Shown: piece by piece, positions 14,153-21,469 of the stretch | Layout: every line of letters starts with the position of its first letter | How positions within the stretch are numbered: position 1 is the stretch's first letter | Assembly: GCA_947645535.1 (NCBI GenBank) | Contig: CANSDD010000006.1 | Location: 1 to 27,899 of the forward strand | Length of the DNA: 27,899 bases | Direction of reading: 5' to 3' | Origin: an uncultured Mycoplasmatota bacterium | Lineage (GTDB): Bacteria > Bacillota_I > Bacilli_A > RF39 > UBA660 | Position numbers and translations under genes: made by a program | Notes under the pieces: model-generated | Seen by the model: the letters and a program-made list of their open reading frames with translations, nothing else | The model's database searches: none | What the model was told of the DNA's origin: nothing

Positions 14153-17026
14153 ATGTTTGACAAAAAGAAATTAAAACAAAACAGAATGTTGATACTTATT
14201 TTACTTGGTGTTATTATTGCTTTTGTCATTTTAAGTTTCCTTTTTAATGGAAAACAAAATTCTAACTTACAAGAATCTGATATAGATGTAGATGGAGAAA
14301 GCAGTGTAGGAACACTTGTAATAAATGAAATTATGACATCTAATAGTGGGGCATTAGCTGCTCCAAATGGAGGAATTTATGATTGGATTGAATTATATAA
14401 TGGAAGTAATCAAGATATAAATCTTGCTAATTATGGCTTATCAGATGAAGAAAATAAATCAAAATGGGCTTTTCCAGATGTTGCCATTAAAGCAAAATCT
14501 TATTTAGTTGTCTATTTATCAGGAACAAATGAAGATGGACTATATGCAAACTTTAAATTGAGTAGTAGTGGAGGAGAAGTTATATCACTTCGTAATAGAA
14601 ATGGAAAAGTAATTGATGCAGTAGAGACACTTTCATTAAATAAAAATCAAGTAATGGCTAGAAATAATAATGGCGATTGGATACTTACAAGTATTGCAAC
14701 CCCTGGCTATCCAAATACAGAAGAAGGTAGAAGTGAATATATAAATTCAATAAGGGGAGAAGAAGCTGATATTGAAATTATAGAAGTTCTTCCAAATAAT
14801 GCTGGGCATTTTAAAGATAATTATGGAAATTATAGTGGATATATTGAAATAAAAAATAAAACAGATAAAACAATTTCTTTAAAAGAATATGGACTTAGTG
14901 GTGATATTAGTAATCCGTTTAAATGGCAATTTCCAGATGAAACTATTGAACCAAATAAGATTAAAGTTATTTATACATCTGGTAAAAATCAAATTGATAA
15001 AGAATGGCATGCAAATTTTAAACTTACTTCTAAAAATGGAAGTGCCATTTTAACACGTTCAGGAAAAATAGTAGAAGAAATAAAGTATTCAAACTTAGAA
15101 AATGGAATGGCATTAGTAAAAGAGAATGAATGGATAGAAACAGGAAAAATAAGTCCAGGCTATGAGAATACTGTATCAGGAGTAGAAGCTTTTTCTAAAG
15201 AAAAACTCCAAAATGATAATGGACTTATTATCAATGAAGTCATGAATGATAATACTTCTTATTTAATTCAAAATGGAGGAGAATATTATGATTGGATAGA
15301 GCTTAAAAATAATTCTAGCAAGGATATTTCATTAAAAAATTATTATTTAACAACAAATGATAGTAGATTAAAAGAATGGAATTTACCTGATGTTACATTA
15401 AAACCAGGAGAATTATATATTGTGATGGCATCAGGTGATACTAACTTATCGAATAATAGTTATCAACATACTAATTTTAAATTGTCTGAAACAGAATCAT
15501 TATATATTACAGATGGAAAAAATATTATTGATGCAATGTTTATTTCATCTATTCCTTTAGAATATAGTATGGGTAGAAATAGTGATTATGGATTTTTCTA
15601 TTTTAAAATTCCAACACCAGGAAAAGAAAATGGAGATGGAATGATATCAGTTGCAACAGTACCTAAGTTAAGTAAAGAAGCTGGTATTTATAATAATGAA
15701 GAAGTCAATCTAGAACTTACTTCTAATGGGACCATATATTATACTTTAGACGGAAGTGTACCAAGTACAAGATCTAGTAAATATACTGGTCCTATTTCTT
15801 TATCAGAAACAACAGTTGTGAGAACCATTAGTGTAGAAGAAGGAAAAATTGATAGTCCTGTTGTAACAAGCAGTTTTATTATCAATGAAAAGCATAGTCT
15901 TCCTGTTATGTCAGTATCTATGAATCCAAGTGATTTTAGAACTATACAGGCTAACAGTTGGGATACAGCGTTAGAAGTAGCTAGCCATGCAGAATTATAC
16001 GAAGATGGAAAAAGTTTTTCAATTCCTTGTGGATTTAAATTATTCGGGGGATCAACTAGAGGTATGGCCAAAAAAAGCTTTGCTTTAAAGTTTAAAAAGA
16101 AATATGGAGAGGCAAGTTTACACTATCAAGTATTTGATAATCGTGATTTTTCAGTATTTAATACTTTGGTTCTTAGAAGTGGTTCCCAAGATAGTGAAAG
16201 TGCTTTTTTTAGAGATATTTTAGCTACTTCTCTAATGGAAGATAGTGAAGCGGAAGTACAAAGTTATAAATCAATTGTTTTATATATCAATGGAAATTAT
16301 TGGGGAGTTTATAATATTCGTGAAAAAGTAGATGATGAATTTTTAAGTAATCATTATAATGTTGATGGGAGTAAAGGAAATATTGTTAGAGCAGACTATA
16401 ATGTAAGTTTGGGAAGTAGTAAAGATTATACAAATATTGTAAACTATATTAGTACTCATAACATGAATGTGAGTTCCAATTATGAATATGTAAAAGAAAG
16501 AGTGAATATCAATAGTTTAATTGATTTTTGGATAGGCGAAATTTATACAACTAATAACGATATTATCAATACTCGTGTATTTACTCATCCTAATATTGAT
16601 AATGGTAAATTGCACTTTATTTATTATGATTTGGATTATTCTATGTATTTTCCAGAAAACAATTATTATACTTTTATGACCAATCCAGAAGGAATGAGTG
16701 ATTTTAAAGTTCCAACAACATTTATGAGAGGAATGTTTACTAGCACAGAATTTAAACAAGATTTTTTAGAAAGACTTAGTTGGAATTTAAAAAATATTTG
16801 GAATGAAGAACATATATTAGAAAAATTAGAAAGTATATATGAAAACTTATATCCAGAAATGGAGCGAAATCAGAAAAGGTGGGGAATGACAATGGATGAT
16901 TGGATAGAAAATGTTGATGTGGTTAGAACTTTTATAAAAAAAAGAGAAGGATACTTATTAAGACAAACTAAGAACTTCTTTCATTTAAGTGAAAGTGATA
17001 TGAATAAGTATTTTGGTGATTTATGA
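14153..17026 (+). CDS. CotH-kinase surface protein with three lamin-tail-like repeats
   Basis: The 957-residue protein is anchored by one N-terminal helix (about 12-31), with the rest outside. Domains in order: three lamin-tail (LTD) beta repeats at about 55-163, 206-316 and 357-463 (openings LVINEIM, EIIEVLP, LIINEVM; each with a W/YIEL-type strand and a FKLSSSG or FKLT edge); a chitobiase-like Ig domain at about 503-573 (IYYTLDGSVPSTRSSKYTGP); and a CotH kinase domain at about 583-936. The kinase part shows FKLFGGSTRGMAKKSFALKF, NTLVLRSGSQD, GNYWGVYNIREKVDDEFL and HFIYYDLDYSMYF. CotH proteins are atypical kinases known from spore coats and some secretion systems. AAGGAGG fixes the ATG at 14153. 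The stop overlaps the next start (ATGA). The substrate is unknown. Confidence 0.85.
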   Translation: MFDKKKLKQNRMLILILLGVIIAFVILSFLFNGKQNSNLQESDIDVDGESSVGTLVINEIMTSNSGALAAPNGGIYDWIELYNGSNQDINLANYGLSDEENKSKWAFPDVAIKAKSYLVVYLSGTNEDGLYANFKLSSSGGEVISLRNRNGKVIDAVETLSLNKNQVMARNNNGDWILTSIATPGYPNTEEGRSEYINSIRGEEADIEIIEVLPNNAGHFKDNYGNYSGYIEIKNKTDKTISLKEYGLSGDISNPFKWQFPDETIEPNKIKVIYTSGKNQIDKEWHANFKLTSKNGSAILTRSGKIVEEIKYSNLENGMALVKENEWIETGKISPGYENTVSGVEAFSKEKLQNDNGLIINEVMNDNTSYLIQNGGEYYDWIELKNNSSKDISLKNYYLTTNDSRLKEWNLPDVTLKPGELYIVMASGDTNLSNNSYQHTNFKLSETESLYITDGKNIIDAMFISSIPLEYSMGRNSDYGFFYFKIPTPGKENGDGMISVATVPKLSKEAGIYNNEEVNLELTSNGTIYYTLDGSVPSTRSSKYTGPISLSETTVVRTISVEEGKIDSPVVTSSFIINEKHSLPVMSVSMNPSDFRTIQANSWDTALEVASHAELYEDGKSFSIPCGFKLFGGSTRGMAKKSFALKFKKKYGEASLHYQVFDNRDFSVFNTLVLRSGSQDSESAFFRDILATSLMEDSEAEVQSYKSIVLYINGNYWGVYNIREKVDDEFLSNHYNVDGSKGNIVRADYNVSLGSSKDYTNIVNYISTHNMNVSSNYEYVKERVNINSLIDFWIGEIYTTNNDIINTRVFTHPNIDNGKLHFIYYDLDYSMYFPENNYYTFMTNPEGMSDFKVPTTFMRGMFTSTEFKQDFLERLSWNLKNIWNEEHILEKLESIYENLYPEMERNQKRWGMTMDDWIENVDVVRTFIKKREGYLLRQTKNFFHLSESDMNKYFGDL

Positions 17027-17700
17027 GAAAATATAGAAATGAATTAAAATTTATTATAAGTCCAAGTATTGCTGAAATACTAAAAATGAGTTTATCGACT
17101 ATTATGGATATTGATACCAATTCGATTTATAAAGATAACACTTATAAAATAAGGAGTTTATATTTTGATAATGATAGTTCAGATGCATATTATGAGAAAT
17201 TAGATGGTGTATTATATCGTGAAAAATATCGAATTAGATATTATAATGATGATGATACATTTATTAGACTAGAACGTAAAGTAAAAGATAATAATATGAC
17301 TTCTAAAGATCAAATGTCGATTTCTAGAGAAATATGTGATAAAATAGTAAATGAAGAATTAGATGAAATAGAAGGTACTGGCCTATTAGAAGAATTTTTA
17401 AATGATATGAAAAGAAAACATTTAAAACCTTCTGTCATTGTAGATTACACAAGATTAGCCTTTACTTATCCTATATCAGACATTAGAATTACATTTGATT
17501 CTAAAATAAAATCAGGAAGATATGAATATGGATTATTTGATATAGAATTTCCGACATATGAAGTAATTAATGATGAAAATATAGTACTAGAAGTAAAATT
17601 TAATGAAGTTTTACCTGAGGCTATATCGATTATTTTAAGTACTGTTCCAATGTATAGAGAAGCAGTATCAAAATTCGCACTTTGTAGAAGTATAAAATAG
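17023..17700 (+). CDS. VTC-domain protein, polyphosphate-polymerase-like
   Basis: The 225-residue protein is a stand-alone VTC domain, the triphosphate-tunnel fold that makes polyphosphate from ATP in the yeast vacuolar complex. Tunnel-type residues are visible: Arg70 and Arg72 in KYRIRYY, Glu84, Lys86 and Lys88 in RLERKVK, Arg144 in DYTRLAF, Arg155 in DIRITFD, and Glu190-Val-Lys192 in LEVKFNE. Family-typical segments YRNELKFII and YKIRSLYFDN open it. Polymerising activity in bacterial members is not generally proven; phosphate or nucleotide binding is the safer statement. It is coupled to the CotH gene by a four-base overlap, with GGTGA inside the upstream gene, and is followed 12 bases later by the DUF4956 gene, a recurrent neighbour of VTC domains. 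Confidence 0.88.
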   Translation: MRKYRNELKFIISPSIAEILKMSLSTIMDIDTNSIYKDNTYKIRSLYFDNDSSDAYYEKLDGVLYREKYRIRYYNDDDTFIRLERKVKDNNMTSKDQMSISREICDKIVNEELDEIEGTGLLEEFLNDMKRKHLKPSVIVDYTRLAFTYPISDIRITFDSKIKSGRYEYGLFDIEFPTYEVINDENIVLEVKFNEVLPEAISIILSTVPMYREAVSKFALCRSIK

Positions 17701-17712
17701 GAGGATTTATAT

Positions 17713-18384
17713 ATGAATTTTTTAGATATGATTAAAAAGAGTGTGGTATCAGAATTTACTGGTTCTATCTCTGTAGATAAGATGATATTTTCACTTTTAA
17801 TAGCTTTTTTAATAGGATTATTTATTGTTTATATTTATAGAAAAACATATACAGGGGTTGTATATTCTAAATCATTTTCTTTATGTATTATTTTACTTTC
17901 AATGGTAACTGCTATGATTATTAGAACAATTAGTTCTAATCTAGCTCTTTCTTTAGGTATGGTAGGAGCTTTATCAATTGTTCGTTTTAGAACAGCTGTA
18001 AAAGAACCTGTTGATACTGGTTTTATGTTTTGGGGGATTACTGCAGGAATTATGTCAGGTGCAGGGCTTTATTTGATATCTGTGTTAGCATCAGCTTTAC
18101 TTGGATTATTATATGTTATTAGTTATAGTATGGGTTTTAAAGTAAGCTCTAATTATTTATTAGTTATAAAATATGAGTCTAGTGCTCATGAGGAAGTTAG
18201 TAAAATAATGAAGAAACTTAAAAATAAAAAATTAAAAAGTAAATCACTTACTAAAAATGTGATTGAGCTTACATTTGAAGTAGAATTAAAAGAAGTGAAA
18301 GAAGAAATTGTTGATCAATTTGAAGGAATTGAAGGAGTTAAAAATGCTAGTTTGATTAGTTATCAAAATGATTTTGGAGCATAG
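17713..18384 (+). CDS. DUF4956 membrane protein
   Basis: The 223-residue protein has four or five membrane helices (about 24-42, 54-72, 74-90 and 103-140) and a cytoplasmic alpha/beta tail (145-223). The loop ALSIVRFRTAVKEPVDTGFM is the signature of DUF4956. Proteins of this family usually stand beside VTC-domain genes, as here. A channel or transporter for the VTC product or for phosphate is plausible but unproven. AGGAGG lies seven bases before the ATG, and the gene sits 12 bases after the VTC stop and 13 before the next start, so it is in the middle of the operon. Confidence 0.88.
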   Translation: MNFLDMIKKSVVSEFTGSISVDKMIFSLLIAFLIGLFIVYIYRKTYTGVVYSKSFSLCIILLSMVTAMIIRTISSNLALSLGMVGALSIVRFRTAVKEPVDTGFMFWGITAGIMSGAGLYLISVLASALLGLLYVISYSMGFKVSSNYLLVIKYESSAHEEVSKIMKKLKNKKLKSKSLTKNVIELTFEVELKEVKEEIVDQFEGIEGVKNASLISYQNDFGA

Positions 18385-18397
18385 TTAGGAGGCATTT

Positions 18398-20005
18398 ATG
18401 GAGAATAATAGACAAGAAAAAGATGTAGAAGAATTATATTCTTTATTAAATGTTGGAAGCTTTATGGAAAGAAAAAGAAAAGCTAAACAAAATGCTTCTT
18501 TAGAAGATATTCCCAAAAAAGAAGCATTACCTAAAAAAGTAGTAGAAGTACCAAAAGAAGAAAAAATAGAAGAGAAAAACGTAGAAGAAAAAGCAATTAT
18601 AGAAGAACCTAAAAAAGAAGAAAAAAATGTAAAAGTACCAGTAACAAAAGATGTTACTAGTAGTGAAGAAAATAAGGTAAGAGATATTTTAAAGAAAGTA
18701 GAAGAGAAGAAAGAAAATGAGATTACTCAGAAAGCTGAAAAAAAGGAAATTCCTAAGGAGATAAAGAAGGAAGAAGAAGTTAAAGAAAAAAAGACAATAT
18801 CTGAAAATGAACTTGATGAATTGATGGAAGATTTTGAGGAACCTAATAAAAAAGAAAAGAAAACCAAAGATACAAAAAAAAGTAAGAAAAAAATAGAAGA
18901 AAATATAGTAGAAAATGAATTAGAGGATAAAGAAAATAAAAAGTCTAAGAAAAAAAATAGAAAAGACAAAGTAGAAAAAAATTTAAAGAAAAGTAAGAAG
19001 TTAGTGATTGGAGTTACTGTTTGTATTCTTATGGATTTATTTGCTATTGTTGGTTTATTTTTGACATATGGACCTATTTCTTATTTTAGAGATATGTTAG
19101 TAACTTCTGCTATGACAACAATGAGTCATAAGTATCTTGCTAGAATATTTTATAGTGATGAAATGATAAGTGAGATTTTATCTAAGAATAAGATTGTAGA
19201 AATTGGCGAAAATACAGATGCTAGTGATATTGATTTTGGTGATGCTACAGATACTGGTATATATGATTCTGTTTATGATGAAGAGATTTTAAAACGTGAT
19301 GAAGATACACTTTATAAAGTAATTCCAATTAAAGAAAATGGATATGTTGGTTATTTGGTAGCAATTTATGATGCTTCTAGGGTAGAACTAGTAGGAGCAA
19401 GTGCAAAATCTGTATATGGTGGAGCTTTTTTAACTGATATTTCTAAGAGAGAAAATGCAAAAGTAGCAATCAATGCAAGTGGTTTTTATGATGCAGGAAG
19501 TAAAGGTAGTGTAGCAGTAGGAACTGTGATTATGGATGGAAAAGTAGTATTAACTGGAAGCTCTTCTGGGTATGGAGGAGGACTAGCTGGATTTAATAAA
19601 GATCATGTTTTGGTTTTGACGAAAGAAGACCCTGAAACTGCGATTAAAAATGGGATGGTAGATGCAGTTGAATTTGGACCATTTTTGATTGTAAATGGAA
19701 AAGCAGCCGAAATTCAAGGAAATGGTGGATGGGGAATTGCTTCTCGTACAGTTTTAGCGCAAAGAAAAGATGGTATTGTATTATTTTTAGTAATAGATGG
19801 TAGAAATGCAGGATATAGTCTCGGAATTGATATGAATGGTTTAATTAAAATTTTAACTAGATATAAAGCATATAATGCTGTGAATTTAGATGGTGGAGGC
19901 TCTACCACTTTAGCAGTAGAAGGTAAACTTACTAATAAACCTTGTTGTTCTGTAGATGCGAATAGTGGACAAAGGTATGTACCAAATGCTTGGATAGTAA
20001 AATAA
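18398..20005 (+). CDS. Membrane-anchored phosphodiester glycosidase (NAGPA domain)
   Basis: The 535-residue protein has three parts. Residues about 20-198 form a low-complexity, Lys/Glu-rich cytoplasmic tail. A membrane helix follows at about 201-224 (LVIGVTVCILMDLFAIVGLF). The outer part carries a NAGPA domain at about 319-535: VAINASGFYD, SRTVLAQRKDGIVLFLVIDG, then AVNLDGGGSTTLAVEGKL and QRYVPNAWIV. In animals this fold removes GlcNAc from mannose-6-phosphate diesters; bacterial members act on sugar-phosphodiester links in envelope polymers. Placed last in a CotH-VTC-DUF4956 operon, it may trim or remodel a phosphate-linked surface glycan (inference). AGGAGG precedes the ATG. The long charged tail is unusual for the family and may bind a cytoplasmic partner. 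Confidence 0.87.
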   Translation: MENNRQEKDVEELYSLLNVGSFMERKRKAKQNASLEDIPKKEALPKKVVEVPKEEKIEEKNVEEKAIIEEPKKEEKNVKVPVTKDVTSSEENKVRDILKKVEEKKENEITQKAEKKEIPKEIKKEEEVKEKKTISENELDELMEDFEEPNKKEKKTKDTKKSKKKIEENIVENELEDKENKKSKKKNRKDKVEKNLKKSKKLVIGVTVCILMDLFAIVGLFLTYGPISYFRDMLVTSAMTTMSHKYLARIFYSDEMISEILSKNKIVEIGENTDASDIDFGDATDTGIYDSVYDEEILKRDEDTLYKVIPIKENGYVGYLVAIYDASRVELVGASAKSVYGGAFLTDISKRENAKVAINASGFYDAGSKGSVAVGTVIMDGKVVLTGSSSGYGGGLAGFNKDHVLVLTKEDPETAIKNGMVDAVEFGPFLIVNGKAAEIQGNGGWGIASRTVLAQRKDGIVLFLVIDGRNAGYSLGIDMNGLIKILTRYKAYNAVNLDGGGSTTLAVEGKLTNKPCCSVDANSGQRYVPNAWIVK

Positions 20006-20027
20006 GCGTTTTTAAGCGCTCTTTTTT
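20005..20027 (+). terminator. Weak terminator after the CotH-VTC-DUF4956-NAGPA operon
   Basis: AGCG and CGCT pair over an eight-base loop, followed by C and six T. The stem is only four pairs, so termination may be partial. Confidence 0.45.
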
Positions 20028-20207
20028 GTGTTATTCTGATATGGAATGTAACAAAAATAAATGATATTAGGCACATAGAAAGTAATTTATTCAAATATTT
20101 CATTATTACAAAAGCTTAATTTAAAATATTTTCTCTTTTTAATTAGTTTATAGCAATTTATTTTGCTTATCTATGCAAAATGGAGAAAACTCCTCATTTT
20201 AATTTGA

Positions 20208-21333
20208 ATTCAAAAGAAAATGAATATTTATACCTAAATAGTTACAAAATAAAAAAGAAGAAAAAAATATATTCGAAGAAAGTATACATGGAATTATGAA
20301 AGCAATAGAAATAGATATGGCAGATGATAACTTTAACTTTTCAAGAGAATACTATTATGATCATAGAACCTTAACTCTAACAAAAGTAGGAGAGAAAGAA
20401 AAAATAGTAAAGACAAATGGAAAAAATGAAGGAGAAGGAATATTCTATGTAGATAAAGATGGAGATATCATAATAGAAAAAGCATGTAATGAAGATTATG
20501 GTGTAAGCAATAGTAAAGAGGATTCAGATACAGTAATAGATAACAAAGGAGAAGATGGAAATCCAATAAAAGATCTATTAGATTCAGTAATAACATTAAA
20601 CGGAAGAATAGTAGAAGAAATAGATACAAGTAAAGAAGGATGTTATACAATCACATATAGTAATGGAAAGACAGCAAGTGTAATAAGAAAAGTAGTAATA
20701 TTAGATATGAAGCACAGATAACAATAACAAAGGCAGATAATAGTTATGTAAAAGAGAAGAATATTTTAATAACAGTAAGCAGTATTAGTCCAAATAAAGT
20801 AAATGGATTTACATATACAATAAATGGAGCAGATGGCAGTTTAAAGCTTATAGTACATCAGTTGCGTTTGATAACGGTGGTAATGGCAGATTGGGCTCTA
20901 ATGCTTGGATTTGGCAAGAAAATCTTAATGTGATATTAGAAAGTGATGTATATAATAGTGTGGTGTGGATAAATTCTGATACTCAGAAATCATGGATATT
21001 GAATAATAAGTGGCGATTAGGAAGTTTACAATATGGAGATGGTAACATACTTGAGAGATATGAAAAAAGAGAAAAAGAGAGCAGTTTAATTACATCTAGT
21101 CATATTGGACTTATGACTATTATTGACTTTTAATATCTGATCTAGGATGATGGACTTTGATGCCTATTGCGTATAACGGTCAGCTAGATATAGCTATTAC
21201 TGAATATAGCAATGTTGAAGCATTAGGTTCTTCTCATAATTATAGTGTACGTTCAGTTGTTTTTCCCAATACTAATGTAAAGATAAAAAGTGGAAACGGA
21301 ACTGAAAGTTCACCATACATATTGACCAAATAA
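20208..21333 (+). pseudogene. Decayed large surface protein gene
   Basis: No intact gene fills the 1.46-kb gap between the NAGPA gene and smc. Several open pieces in different frames read like one secreted protein. Piece one (to 20721) ends with an Ig-like segment: ITLNGRIVEEIDTSKEGCYT, then ITYSNGKTASVIRKVVI. Piece two (about 20705-20860) reads ITITKADNSYVKEKNIL and NGFTYTINGADGSLK. Piece three (about 20850-21133) contains SVAFDNGGNGRLGSNAWIWQ and WILNNKWRLGSLQYGDGN. Piece four ends SVRSVVFPNTNVKI, then SGNGTESSPYILTK and TAA, a C-terminal motif I associate with large surface proteins of gut Bacillota. No signal peptide or start is left. Before it, 20028-20207 holds only a hairpin (AAAATGGAG/CTCCTCATTTT near 20175-20205). 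Confidence 0.65.
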
Positions 21334-21337
21334 AAAA

Positions 21338-21377
21338 TTAGAAACAGTATAAGTTATATGTATCGTTTCTTTATTTT
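21338..21377 (+). terminator. Terminator of the decayed surface gene
   Basis: AGAAAC (21340-21345) and GTTTCT (21365-21370) enclose an A+T-rich partly paired interior and are followed by TTATTTTT. It lies six bases after the old stop codon. Confidence 0.6.
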
Positions 21378-21421
21378 TACATCAGAAAAAAATATAGAAA
21401 GTAGAATACTTTTAAAAATTA

Positions 21422-21430
21422 TGTTATAAT
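21422..21430 (+). promoter_or_regulatory. Extended -10 promoter of smc
   Basis: TGTTATAAT is an extended -10; a second TATAAT stands at 21451-21456. Transcription from the first gives a leader of about 33 nt. Confidence 0.5.
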
Positions 21431-21469
21431 GATTACTAGTGTAGATAGAATATAATGGACGTGATAAAG

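Noticed and set aside
18727..18969. Ser/Phe-rich reading frame on the minus strand
   Set aside because: It is the complement of the Lys/Glu-rich low-complexity tail of the NAGPA protein, with no ribosome binding site.
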